A stretch of DNA of 64,000 nucleotides from Angiostrongylus vasorum (lineage: Eukaryota > Nematoda > Chromadorea > Rhabditida > Metastrongylidae), in assembly GCA_018806985.1 (NCBI GenBank), contig JADANN010000108.1, positions 2,418,001 through 2,482,000 of the forward strand, read 5' to 3'. Both the position numbers and the translations under genes were made by a program. Positions 1 to 10,960 of this stretch are shown piece after piece; positions within the stretch are counted from its first letter, which is position 1, and every line of letters begins with the position of its first letter. The notes under the pieces were generated by a model that did not search any database, was not told where the DNA came from, and saw only the letters and a program-made list of their open reading frames with translations.

Positions 1-973
1 TTAGGTCGTTCCAAAATTAATACCCGATGTCTAACTTTATTTTTCTAGCATATGTCTTAGAGACAATTTATTTCCTTATGTTGTACTACTGTATCATATC
101 ATTGCAAAGCATATTTTATACACTTTCGCTCTTCATGCAATACAATTACAAAATACAGTTACGAAATACAGAATTACAACATACATCGTATATTTGACAA
201 ATTTCATAGATTGGAAAATGAGGTGTCAAATCAGCAAATTCATCGGATTTACTTTTACGATTCCATACTCGGTCGTATGCAGAGCAAGCGGTTCTAAATG
301 TTAATGAGATACGGGACCAAGGAGGTGTAAAGAATGGACGGTGAGACGTTTGTTCTTAAAACTACGTAATGGCGAGTGTCACGTTAAAGATGAAGGTGGT
401 AAATTACGACAACAATGATGAATGAAACTCTTCGGTAGAAGGAAAAAGAGGCGCAACTGCTGGAGAACATGGAGAAGAACTCATTGTAAGCATACCAGTT
501 GTTTCGGATATTAGAAAAGACTTAAGAGTTGAGAAATCTCGACAAATAGATGCCGTACCACTTGGCTATGCGTCGCACTACCAACGCGCAAATACATTTC
601 TTGTAACTAACGCTGCGAAGGTTGAAAGAGCTGGTGCACGACAGTCTAGCTTATCCACCACATTCGCGAAGCCTCTCACCTACCTCAGTAACCTTCTGTG
701 CAAAAAATCGTTTGGAAATGTCGTTGAGACCAAAACCGTCTCCAGCGTCTTAGTCGCCCTCGGAATCCCTCCAGGGGATTTTTGGTACGAGTAAGTTTTT
801 TACTTATAAACATCCGAAGATTCTAATGATTTCATTTCGATTAACAAAGTTTGTTTTGAGCTGATATATGACACTTTAAAGACACACTTACGAAATCATG
901 CATTAATTTCCGAGCAAGCGAATAATTCAAGTGGTCTATTTCTTTCATTTAATCAATTTTCATTTTCTTCAAG
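1..973 (+). other. Upstream intron or 5' part of the Rpn13 gene, no firm exon
   Basis: The first recognisable Rpn13 exon starts at 974 and needs an upstream exon ending with one spare base. The only candidate I find is 754-790: an acceptor TTAG, 12 open codons plus one base, and a GTAAGT donor. Its encoded residues do not convincingly resemble Rpn13. The pieces at 441-485 (before GTAAGC) and 640-790 are open in other frames, but their phases do not fit. The N-terminal Pru domain of Rpn13 must lie left of the window. Confidence 0.3.
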
Positions 974-2719
974 ATCGTCTTCTTGATCATATGCCTGTTG
1001 AAGACAAAACGTCTGCTGATACAAAGAAAGCTTTAGAGGACACTGTTCGCTCTCCACATTATAGACAGGTGAGCTTCCCTATGCATACAGGTCTTTTTAT
1101 CAGGACTTTTTAAAGGGGAATTGAACTTTGTTCTTATTTTTTCTTTTCATTTCGTCTGGAACCTCCATTACTGGTCTCCTGAAAAAGAATAACAATATGG
1201 GGACTTTAAGTCGCTTTTTTTAAAAGTCGTCTTTGTGAAAGTTTTTCACTCAGCTTAGTTATGGCAGTGATGGTCCTATGATATTGCCATTTTGTAATTT
1301 TGAGCTGACAAAAAAATGATAGGTGTTCGATCCGCTAGAGTGCATTGCAGTGGTTGCTGCTGTCCGTGATATTTACTTTGTCTTTGTATGACAGAAAAAC
1401 GAGGGAAATAACTACATGAATAGTGCTAATTCGCATGCCTCATAACTGCACCACTAATTATCTTAGGAAAAAAAACTAGTAACTACTATTGCTAGTAACT
1501 GTCTGAATTTTATTCATTGCTTGTAATTCAGATATATGAGCAAAACTCGGAACATCGTCTGGCGTTCGAACTCTTGATTACCCTCACCGGGGGATCATTT
1601 GTTGTCTATTACACCAACCGAGGCCCTAGCTTTGCTTTTCTCTCAGCCAGCTTTTTACTCTAGCGATGTTATCAGCTATCACCTCTAGACGAGAATGATC
1701 TGGGGAGGACGAATCGGCGTTGAACCCAGTTGTCCCGAAGCTGCAGTCGAAATCACAATGTTTAATTTCTTAAGCCCCGCAAACTATAATTACGGGTTTG
1801 ATGCCCACCTAAGGTATTGAGTTTTTAATTGGAAAAACCAATGTTTCAGTGATCATCATGGGTGTAAATTTGGTGTTTTAGGCTTTATATTGTTAAAGTT
1901 TGTTACTTGTTGGTAAAATAATAAGATGCTATGTCAGTAGGTCACCATCATATAAAGAAAACCCATATTTACAACGAAGTCAACAATACGTGACATGTCT
2001 TTGCTGGAGAATTAAATACTACAGGAGACATCGTTGACACACACGGCGACAGGACTTATTATAATACATTATAATGCTAGTAATAAGTAAGACAGGCATC
2101 GGTGGATAAGAAGTTCCGCAGTGCTTGTCAACTTTTGCAGTTTCTGCAAAGAAAAAGGTCTAAATCACAAAAGTGTCTGTTCATAGTCGCCTCCAAAAAT
2201 AACGCCCTCGTAGAAAGGTACGACGTACTACATAGTTGACGAGCATGATGTTTAGGAACAGAAACCGCCGGGTCAATTATGTTGGGCAAGAAGTTTGGTA
2301 TTACAAGCCGAATTATTTCTTTTTGTGTTCTACTATAGAGGCATGATATTGATGCTCTATTGAATACGGACCATGTTGAGTCATCGTTTATCTTTTCCAT
2401 AGTTAAAATGGTATACGTTCAACTTTCTTAGGCAGCTAATTCATTTGGTCATGCACTATCCACTGGACAGATGGCTCCGGTTCTCGAACGCTTCGGGATT
2501 AGTGAGGGAGCTGTACAAGCTGCCGCTACAGGAAATTTACTAGAATTTGCAAGAAAACTGACGGAATCAGAACGTGGATTAGAAGCCGCCCAGGCGGCGT
2601 CGGCACCAAGTGGAACTGCCAATACTGAAACTACTGTTGAAGTGGAAAGTGATGAACACACAAAAGAGCCGGAGGCAAAGCGTGGCAAAACTGACGAGGA
2701 CGAAATGGATTTGGACTAG
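974..2719 (+). CDS. rpn-13: Proteasome ubiquitin receptor Rpn13/ADRM1, C-terminal DEUBAD part (5' truncated by window)
   Basis: Two exons are seen: 974-1068 (acceptor TTCAAG, donor GTGAGC) and 2432-2719 (acceptor TTCTTAG), joined in phase 0 and ending with TAG at 2717-2719. The encoded segment runs from RLLDHMP through LSTGQMAPVLERFG to a highly acidic end (TDEDEMDLD). Order and spacing match the DEUBAD domain of human ADRM1, where RLLPYLP, ALASGQLGPLMCQFGL and a terminal EEDMSLD stand in the same places. In this family the N-terminal Pru domain binds ubiquitin and Rpn2, while the DEUBAD recruits and activates the deubiquitinase UCH37 on the 19S particle. The Pru half is outside the window. 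The 1.36 kb intron carries an old F3 repeat. The dehydrogenase gene follows 730 bp downstream on the same strand. Confidence 0.85.
1545..1770 (-). repeat. Degenerate F3 SINE-like repeat in the Rpn13 intron
   Basis: Read on the minus strand this resembles the better copies at 55.9 and 60.2 kb. It has the GCAAAACTC... segment, a CTCAGCCAGC stretch and the terminal GAACCCAGTTG motif. The tRNA-like boxes are heavily mutated, so it is an old copy. Confidence 0.45.
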
Positions 2720-3447
2720 AGGCCGTAGTTCAGAGAATTCCTTTGTATTTGTTAACCTGTTTGATTTCTTCAATACAAAGTTTATCAAAAGTTACTCTCA
2801 ACTGTAGCAGACTACGATTTCCAACCGCTCTGTTTCAACACTGATCTTAGGCCTATAGTTCGTAAATGGGAAAATTTTTTTATTGGAATCTTACAACTTT
2901 TAATTATGAAGGTATTCCATGTAGGGAGTCCTTACTCGTTGTGTGTGCTCCAGCATTTATTTAATTCGTTTTCTCTGCATGTGACCATTTATTAGCATTA
3001 ACTAAAACGAACCTACATGTACCAATATTGAACTGATGAAGTGCATCTTCATTACAAGTGGTGTTTTCTTTCCATGGAAGGACAGGTAGCATGAAAATGT
3101 GGGAGGTACTTAGAGTGTTATCTTGTCAATCGTGCTATCTGTTCTCGCTATCAATGGCTGTTCATTGACTTTGAAAAATGTTCTGTCCCTAACGACGTCC
3201 AGTATTCGTTTTATAGGAGACCCTTTATATCTGGAGGGAAGCAGAATTTGAAATGTAGTAGTTCAAGTCGTAAATAAATTGTATTTGCTCACGTCCGTAT
3301 ACTCCTTCGTATTTCCCGTCCTTGGTTTCGCGAAATATTTAAAGCTTTGTGATGATTTGTTATCGTCATGCTTCAGTCCGCTTCGTGTGTCGTAAACGAT
3401 GTAAATGAAACCGTTCATAAATTGAACTGTAGCTCAGGTAAGTAGTA
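2720..3447. other. Intergenic spacer between the Rpn13 and dehydrogenase genes
   Basis: No open frame or repeat recognised. AT-rich; it contains an AATAAA near 3270. It would hold the Rpn13 3' UTR and the promoter or trans-splice region of the next gene. Confidence 0.5.
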
Positions 3448-5210
3448 ATGGCGTGTGATTGTTTCCTAGCCAGTGTTGGTTATTGCGCACTGGGGCTAAT
3501 TGTGTATAAGATCGTTGCTGCGCTGCACAACATTCTTTGGCCATATGTTATCGCATCTTCGGTGGACCTACACTCAAAGGCAGGAGCCAAATGGGCAGGT
3601 ATGACTTTTCAAATGACGTACTGTGTATGCGAAATCAAGTCCGTCTTGTCTGCCGTGCGACTTCTAAACATGACACGGCTAAACAGATTTTAAAACGAAA
3701 CGTTTGCTAGAACTAGTGACAAACAAATTGTATCCCATAGATTTTGAGCGTGCAACTGTGTGCATGAGGTATCGTGTATATAACTGTATATAACTCACTG
3801 AGATCGTACTTAGAAATACAAAAGCTTCTCAAAAAGCAAAAAGTGCATGAATATGGCAATCGTATGAGACATACAAGGTGATCAGCCCATTCATAATTTT
3901 ACTCCATATCTGCAGTGGTAACCGGGGCCACAGATGGGATAGGGAAGGCGTATGCATACGAAATGGCTCGAAAAGGTTTCAATGTTTATCTCGTGTCTCG
4001 AACGCAGTCGAAACTCAATGAGGTACAGAAGGATATACTGGAAAAATATAGCAAGGTTACTGTCGAAACTATTTTCTAGTTCTATTTCTACTCTTGATAT
4101 TTAATCGTATGTATTTCATAGATTTTTAAGTGAACCACTGATTGATCGCAATTTTTTTTATTAAGGTAGAAGTGAAGACATTTGCTTTCGACTTTTGCGT
4201 TGGATCTATAGAAGCGTATGCGCCACTTCTGAAAGCTCTTAATGAAGTGGAAGTCGGCATTCTAGTAAATAACGTTGGCATGAGTTACGAATACCCTGAG
4301 GCATTTCACAACATCGAGGGAGGACTGGAGCGTATTGCAAATATCACTGTTATAAATACACTACCGACCACTGTTGTGGGTTGTCTGTCTTACGCTCATA
4401 CTGTCGCTTATTATGTGTATAGTACAATTTTCACAACCTTCCAATGTGGAAAACTCTGTTATGTTTAGATTCTAAAGTTCCAAGTGCCCAAACGTTTCAG
4501 CTTTGCGCCTCATTGATCAAACAAATGCTTCCACGAAAGAAAGGCGTCATTATCAATGTTTCCTCCAGTGCAGGTGAAAATCAAATGGCATTCTGGGCTG
4601 TCTATTCTGCTAGCAAGGCAGGTTGATCTTCTTTTTATTTATTGGCTGGCACGTTTCGACATCCGTAATTTTACAAGTAGTAATTATAGTATAATTACTT
4701 TTTAGAAATACGTAACATGGTTAACGCAGATTTTGCGCATGGAGTATGTTGATTCGGGTTTAACAATTCAAACAATTTGCCCGATGATGGTAGCTACAAA
4801 TATGAGTAAAGTATGTACTCCGTTACACTTTGAGCGGTTGAAAGTGTTAATGCTGAAAATTCCAACTCATATTTTTATGTCTACGCCTGTTTCGGATAGG
4901 TTAATAAGGCACAACTGTTAAGGTTCGTAAAACATCATTCTTCATACCTAGTGCGGAACAGTTTGTAGCATCCGCTGTGAAGAGTATTGGCCTAATTGCG
5001 GAAACCACAGGATTTCTAGCACATCAAATTCAGGTGAAACAAGTTATCGTATTTTTTGAACTCCTAATCATTTTGTTAATATAGCATAGATGCTGTTTGC
5101 AGATTGAAGTGATCAAGTTGATACCAACTCCTTTACGTAACATTCTGATCACCAAATACACTTCGGCGCTTCGCAGGGCCGCACTTAAAAAGAAGGCCAA
5201 ATCTCAGTGA
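3448..5210 (+). CDS. let-767: Very-long-chain 3-oxoacyl-CoA reductase / 17-beta-hydroxysteroid dehydrogenase type 12-like SDR (LET-767/STDH family)
   Basis: Seven exons: 3448-3598, 3916-4055, 4166-4375, 4501-4617, 4706-4810, 4923-5033, 5103-5210. Joined, they give an uninterrupted 313-residue protein, the usual family length. A hydrophobic N-terminal segment (about residues 5-35) would anchor it in the ER membrane. Classical short-chain dehydrogenase signatures follow: cofactor motif TGATDGIGKA (near residue 53), NNVG, the catalytic serine in VSSSAG, and the active-site YSASK. The C-terminus is lysine-rich (ALKKKAKSQ), like an ER-retention tail. The family reduces 3-ketoacyl-CoA in fatty-acid elongation and can act on steroids. 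The catalytic YSASKK is completed across the intron at 4618-4705, which fits only a GC-AG intron. let-767 is preferred over the stdh paralogues because Rpn13 lies next door, as I remember for C. elegans; family membership is more certain than orthology. Confidence 0.88.
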
Positions 5211-5363
5211 CATTGTGATTTTGTTTCTTCATCGACTCTGTTGGACCAATTATCATATGGTTTATTTCAAATTATCTAGAAGTGGTGTTAGGTTATATCG
5301 AAATCTGGTTCTGGAAATGGGTTTTAACAGTATCAAAATGTGTTATGATGACGGTGTTAATAG

Positions 5364-5369
5364 AATAAA
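5364..5369 (+). terminator. Likely polyadenylation signal of the dehydrogenase gene
   Basis: Canonical AATAAA about 155 bases after the TGA at 5208-5210; first such hexamer downstream of the stop that I noticed. Position is plausible for a nematode 3' UTR; inferred, not tested. Confidence 0.45.
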
Positions 5370-5589
5370 TTAGATAAGTTAGATAGTATTCGCAGAGTGC
5401 AAGATCTTCTGATTTGTGTTTATTGAGAAAGTGGAAAAGGAAAATGCAATGAAGTTGAATGGTTTTCAACATAACTGAAGTGCGAAATCACAACTTTGGT
5501 GTTAGGAAGCATCGTAAAAAAGCGGAGGTTTGAATGTGTTGGTGTAAAGCTCTGGTGCATAACAACGGAATTAAAGGAACAGAATCAAA

Positions 5590-5890
5590 ATGGGACACGT
5601 AAAAGGATAAAGGATAAAGCTCTCGGCGTTGATCAATCCCTTAGGGATGCGCCATGCATTAGACTTCGCTAAGCATCGTTTGCAGGTGATTGAATGCATA
5701 TCTGGCCTTAACGATGACTCGTGGTGGCCTACCGATGTATCGACACAGTGCTGCTCCAGTCACAGACAAGTTCGGTAGCAATTTGCTAACCCCAGAGAAA
5801 TGGAGAGCTTGGTAGGTCAGCGGCGCTACAGTCGATCCCTTATGTACTGCAGAGCGCCTCCGATCACTGCACCACACGCGCCGTATGGGA
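5590..5890 (-). repeat. F1 tRNA-headed SINE-like repeat (head on the right)
   Basis: Full-length-like copy on the minus strand. The head near 5890-5830 has GCGCAGTGG-type A-box and ATCGAT B-box relics. The central core includes CCTACCAAGC and a TTGCTACCGAACTTGTCTG-like stretch. The tail is GAGCTTTATCC followed by short ATCCTTT repeats at 5590-5612. The same consensus recurs near 9.5, 17.6, 19.5, 23.6, 30.2, 33.6, 38.6 and 39.2 kb. Confidence 0.75.
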
Positions 5891-6029
5891 CATTAATTAG
5901 ATGAAGATCCTCAGTAAATATCAGTTCTGTTAACCAAACACTTCGTCACATTTTCAAGAAGTATCGGCAAAGTCGAAACATTAGAGAAAGGTGTTTGGGG
6001 CGGGGATTCAACCTCGCTGTTACTCTCGC

Positions 6030-6216
6030 GATTAGGGAAAAGCGAAACGAAGGAGACCTATGGTGTGTGATGGACACGTTAGCACCCAGAAAGGGTAATA
6101 GTGAGGTTCCCTCCCCCGCCGAAAACACTTGCGGTCCGGAGTTCTGCCAATATCTCAGCATCGTTGTAATTATGATCCACATCATACCCTGCCATGAAAA
6201 AAGAGTAGGTAGTAAG
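6030..6216 (+). repeat. F3 tRNA-headed repeat, + orientation
   Basis: Starts with GCGAAACGAAGG and runs through a degenerate A box (TGGTGTGTGATGG). It continues with CAGAAAGGGTAATAG and the GGTCCGGAGTT...CTCAGCATC segment shared by all F3 copies, ending in ATACCCTGCCATG. The B box is degraded to GGTTCCCTCC. Confidence 0.6.
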
Positions 6217-8880
6217 CGAAAAGTGAATACTTAGAGGGACCAAGAAAGCCAGGAATGTGGAATGAAAGCGAAAATTTTCGACGGGAACAGTAAACGAAGG
6301 TTCCATAGTACTGTCAACTGAAAAAAATTGAGATGGACGGTCTCTTCATTGTGGGAACCAAAGAAATTTTGTTGCTTAACACTTCTGATGAATACAGAAA
6401 ACGACATGAAGGAGGAATTGTACAGAAAATGGGGTCCTAGATGAACTTCGGGTCCGGCGTCTCAGAGATGACGCCGACCAACCGTGGACCACAAATCTTC
6501 ATGTTTATTTAATGAGTCAAAACTCTTAAAATTTTTAAATGCACTCCGGACATTGGCAAATGCTTTAATCATCTTGAGAATTGCATGTACTAGTCCAAGG
6601 AATAGAGCGTCTTGAAAGATAATTGCTGTACAAAACATCAGTCAGGAGACCTGTGTTCCTCTCAAGACCGTCTTAATCTTCAGACACACGATTATCTCAT
6701 ATTCCACATCCATGGTAACAAAGAATGAAAGCGAAACATCGATTGGTCGAGCATCTGTTAAGAAATGTCGACGATAGAATGAAGAGAAAAGTGGTAGAGA
6801 GATTACCAGGAGGTTGAAAACGACTTTCGCAGAACAAGCAACAAAAGGGTGGAAATAATGTCAACTTCTGGTATTCGCAAAGAAGATTAGCTGGATCATG
6901 GATGATATGTGAAGACGTCAGTACTCAGGAAGACGACTACCATAGACAACAACCCTAGTTGGGCGAAGTGAATGGAAGATACACGGGGGTTCGCACAATC
7001 CATGAAGCACGGTCATCCAACTATCCGAGTATTTACGAGTCAAAGGAGGAATATAGGCTAAGGAAGTGAAGTGACAAATTAGAAGTTTTGAGGTATTAAC
7101 CTCACAACATGGTGGGAGCATTATATCCACAAGCGGTACATCACTGAATTGGTCGTCTTCTGAGTCCCAAATTAAATTTTCGTTTGCCGTTACAAATCCT
7201 TCTTCTCGAGTAGGGTGATGTTGGAGGTTTGGTTCCTTCGAGTGAAGAAATGAAGCTAATTCGGCATAATTTTGAAGCCCTCTAGCATGCAGAACCAAGC
7301 AGTCGGTGCTGGGTTGACAATGCCAGCAATGTAGATATGAGATCTTATGATATTCTTGTCATTTGCTAACTACCTTTCCTCGTTTGGTGATGATTTAAGC
7401 ACTCAGGAGGCACCAATCAGACCACATAAAGAAAACGCTACTATTCGAGCACTAAAATTGGGTAGTTAAACTCTTGTTGGTTTCGTCTTATCATAACTTG
7501 ACACCCTCTAACACAAACCTTCTAACCTTTTTGTTCATGATGTATAAAATTCTAAATCCCAAATTTCCACTGCCATCGATGGGGTGAGCATATGACACAT
7601 CAAATGAAGCAGATCTACAAAGAAAAGTTGAAGGATTTGAACAAGAACTAGAAGTAAAACAACTATCCGGGAACAGATGAAACCAAATATGAAGAAAAAA
7701 ATGCGAAAGATAAACAAAAAGGAGAGTATCGCCATTATTATGGAGAACTTCTCTTCGAAACAGAGAATTCTTTGTCTATCTAATAAATATTTTCTGTAAG
7801 TCGATAGAGAACATTTCTCGTAGCTGCATGTAACCTATTGTATTGTATAGTGAAATATTTGTCTAGATAGATAATTCTCTATGTGTTAAAGGAATTCTCT
7901 ATAATTATGAAGTCTATCCAGAGGTTCACTGAGCAATAGAACGTGGTCGTACTGTGAAAGGCGACAAGAAATGACTTCTGTACGACAACTACCAAAGTAC
8001 TGTACGGTAGTTAACCACTGTCATCAAAACGAGAAAAGAAAGAACGCATTGGGACCACAACACGTGGTACTTTGCTACCTTGCAGTGTTCTATTACAATT
8101 CAGAATCTTCGCTTGTAAGTAGCCATGATCTTGATGAAGATCATAATCTGTAAGTCAGGAATAAATCCGCATGTAGCTCACAGACCCATCCCTTACTAGA
8201 CATTGGTCATAACATTTAGCCACTTTCCCGTAATACATTTGTAATTATAATCTACTTTCAACATTCTTATACCATGCTAAGAGGCAAAAAAAGACGGAAC
8301 GAAATGTAGGTAAAAACAAAGTGTCATGGGTTCCATGGCTGTTATTTAGAACAGGAATTTCGCAAATTTCAGTGTTCCTGTTTGACACTTTCAGCCACCA
8401 TGCTGCTATATCTTTAAAAAAGAAAAGTCTTTAATCTGTATGCTGAAGTTCACAAGTACATCCATGAGAAAACACGCTCCATCGCACAGGCGCTGCGCCA
8501 CTGCCCGCGTGCCCAGCGTCACGATCAATCAGGCTTTCCTCGCACGACAGTCGTATCGTATTCTTCAGTGCTTGTCAGTTTAAGCAGGAGCTTCGGGATA
8601 CTTGAAATTCTCGACTAATCGCGTTTAGAACTTATTCACTCGCATCCGATCTTCATAGAAATTATGAAGTATCGGCCATCTGCCTTTCTTTTAATTTGTG
8701 TGGTCAACAGGAATTCACATCCTAAGTTTTCGTGGAATTCCTTTATCGCTTGATTTAAAACTTCTTTGGTCGTCATTTTTGTAGTGCAGCATGTTTCGGA
8801 TTTGAAGAAGGGGGTTTTTATTTTCCTCAATATTGTTTTTATCAACATATTTCCAGGCATTTCATCAAAATCTTCAGTTC
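6217..8880. other. Intergenic stretch without a recognised gene
   Basis: Two minus-strand open frames stand out: 6918-7298 (126 codons; contains NLIWDSEDDQFSDVPL) and 8636-8860 (74 codons; contains MTTKEVLNQAIKEF). Neither shows a family I recognise. Neither has supporting splice signals I could verify, and both could be chance frames in AT-rich DNA. Otherwise I see only AT-rich sequence. Confidence 0.4.
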
Positions 8881-9458
8881 ATGCGAGATAAGAAAGGTGG
8901 CTCTTCGCAACGAATAACGAGGAACTCTCAACCCTCGACCTCGTCAGAATGGGATACCCCATCTGGAGTTGAACATAACTCTTCATTGAAGAAGAGGACG
9001 TAAGCACAGTTCCCTCTCACGCTCTCGTATGCCATTTTTTTGGCCTAAAATATCTCTTTAGTGTGCGAAAAGTTTTGGACAGTGAGCAGGATCCGCCATC
9101 AACATCATTTGCGTCGTATGTTTTTTTTAAAATCCCTTTCTATAGGCGAAGTTTTCAAGCTAAGATTTTTTTTTCTTAATATTCTCTCTTTATATTTTCA
9201 TGTTTATATTTTTTATGTCTTAGTTGATATAGAGTCGGCAACATGCAAAGCCATCTAGAATTTACCTTCCCAGTGGCCCTACGTATCTGTTTCATCTAGA
9301 ACCTCCAATATCCAATATTTCAGAGAGTGGATGTGCCTTTTTTAAAGGATTCGTTCTTCATTGGAGTAGAGAATTTCTTATTAATCCATTCACAAAGACG
9401 ACAAATTTTCCCCCCACCCGAAAAGACGTATAATTCTTGGCGTTTGCGGCCTTATTAG
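8881..9458 (+). CDS. Small three-exon hypothetical gene (101 aa)
   Basis: Exon 1 is 8881-8999, starting at ATG and ending before GTAAGC. Exon 2 is 9062-9115, between TCTTTAG and GTATGT. Exon 3 is 9326-9458, after TTTCAGAG and ending in TAG. The phases fit at both junctions (two spare bases meeting one). The product starts with a Ser/Thr/Lys-rich, probably disordered part (QPSTSSEWDTPSG, LKKRTVRKVL) and ends with a more hydrophobic stretch (VPFLKDSFFIGVENFLL). I recognise no domain. An F1 repeat starts two bases after the stop, so the original 3' end may have been cut off. Alternatively, a GTATAA at 9428 could be a donor and these exons the 5' end of the finger gene at 12.8 kb. Confidence 0.4.
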
Positions 9459-9459
9459 G

Positions 9460-9742
9460 GGGCGTGTAGCGCAGTGAATGGTCGGAGGCGCCCTGTAATA
9501 CACATGGGATCGATCCTCGTGCTGTAGACTCACCATGCTTTCCATCTCTCCAGGGTCAGCAAGTTGCTACCAGGCGTGTTTGGAAGGATGGCACCACTGG
9601 CGCGATAAATCGGTAGGCCATCGCGATTCATTTTAAAGGGCAGATATGCATTCAGTCACCTCCAACGATACTTGATGAAGTCGAATTCATGGCGTATCCC
9701 TTAGGGATTGATCAACGCCGAGAGCTTTATCCTTTATTCCTT
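9460..9742 (+). repeat. F1 tRNA-headed SINE-like repeat, near full length
   Basis: Head: GGGCGTGTAGCGCAGTG (A-box like), then GGGATCGATCC (B-box like) about 45 bases on. Core: CATCTCTCCAGGGTCAGC and AAGTTGCTACCAGGC. Tail: CGACGCCGAGAGC-type end (here AACGCCGAGAGCTTTATCC) followed by TTTATTCC. Good reference copy for the family. Confidence 0.75.
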
Positions 9743-10439
9743 TGCGGCCTTGTTGGTTTTTAGACAATAAACAATAATTTTCCATAGAAGTTTTGAAGGG
9801 TTATGAACTTAACGTGGTTATAGAACACTTCATTCTATTGTGCTATTGGTATGAATGGTATGTATGCCATTCTTTACTGTGTGTTACTATGGTCCATTAT
9901 GCAAATGCATTGCTGTCAACATTCGAAAAGTTTGGCGGCTTATATTCAGCCTGCTTCAGTGTTTTTTTTAATACCCGCAAATCCTATACAATAGCTGTGA
10001 TTCATTGTAGCAATTGAAATGAAATAACCATCAATTGTTGGACAAATTAATGAATAACGAATTTGCCCAAAAGGAGGTTTTTTCTAAATTACTAAGTGGA
10101 GAGAATCCCTTTTCCACCCTTACCTCTCGTAATTTGATCGACTTTGGATTAGCTATCGAATGGATATACATGTTATGGTAAAAATTTTCTGGAACCCACT
10201 GAACTGAAAATTCACACGGTAGTTAACATAACGTCCGTTGTGGGTTAACTAATAAAACACATATCATCCATGCTTTTAAGGCGATAGGGCAGAGTTTGTT
10301 ATACTGCTCTGTGACGTCCTGAACGTCTCAATTTTCTCTATTATTGAAGAATTTTCTTCTGTTTAAAAGCCACCAAGTCTGCCCACTCCTAGTTGTTTTT
10401 TTTATCTCGCTTGCACTACCATGTCATATAGTCCACATA
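9743..10439. other. No gene seen
   Basis: AT-rich sequence with only short chance frames, such as 9793-10017 on the + strand. Confidence 0.5.
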
Positions 10440-10467
10440 TTATGTATGTATGTATATATATATGTAT

Positions 10468-10520
<53 letters not shown>
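10440..10520. repeat. TA/GTATATA microsatellite, left flank of an F2 repeat
   Basis: Imperfect TATG then near-perfect alternating TA units. Directly abuts the F2 repeat at 10530; a related microsatellite abuts its other end. Confidence 0.9.
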
Positions 10521-10521
<1 letters not shown>

Positions 10522-10529
10522 TCCCAGTG

Positions 10530-10865
10530 GTTGGTCGGACTGCGATGTACAGCGGAGGATTCATCCTCTGGCAGGGTCTCCCAAGCTGAGAAGGAGTCCG
10601 GCGTTTCTGTCAGGAAGCTTAGCTAAGAGTAAACCAATACCAGGATCCATCACCGTCCTGGTATCAAAGTCGAGTGGTGGCAAATCTTTCTCTGATCCAC
10701 AAGGGCTGCGACTGCCTGTGGTGGTGAAGACCTGGGGCAGACTTTGGCTAGGCTGATCTCGGGATTCCAGGGAACTGCAATGGCTTAACCAGCAAATCTT
10801 CGAAAAATGGAGGTTATTCTGCCGCCCGCACATTCAGTGAGGACGGGTCGTTCAAGTGCCAAGTA
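10530..10865 (+). repeat. F2 interspersed repeat
   Basis: Shares long blocks with copies at 27.1, 41.3, 45.1, 58.1 and 63.2 kb. The blocks include CGATGTACAGCGG, ACCAGGATCC...GTCCTGGTATCAAAG (a short palindrome around GATCCA-CCGTC), GATCCACAAGGGCTGCGACTG and CAGCAAATCTTC. No tRNA-like boxes and no terminal inverted repeat were found, so the class is uncertain. Confidence 0.7.
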
Positions 10866-10960
10866 TTTGTACATATATATACATATATACGTACATACGT
10901 ACATACGTATATACGTGTACATATATGTATACATATATGCATAAATATGTATATGTAGGG
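10866..10960. repeat. ACATATATA/GTACATAC microsatellite, right flank of the F2 repeat
   Basis: Alternating purine-pyrimidine tract of TA, CATA and GTAC units. With 10440-10520 it brackets the F2 copy, as if F2 had inserted into a microsatellite or brings one with it. Confidence 0.85.

Noticed and set aside
10421..10756. Long + strand frame of alternating Tyr/Ile residues
   Set aside because: It is translation of a TA microsatellite running into the F2 repeat. The same applies to 31702-31929 and 10785-11003.
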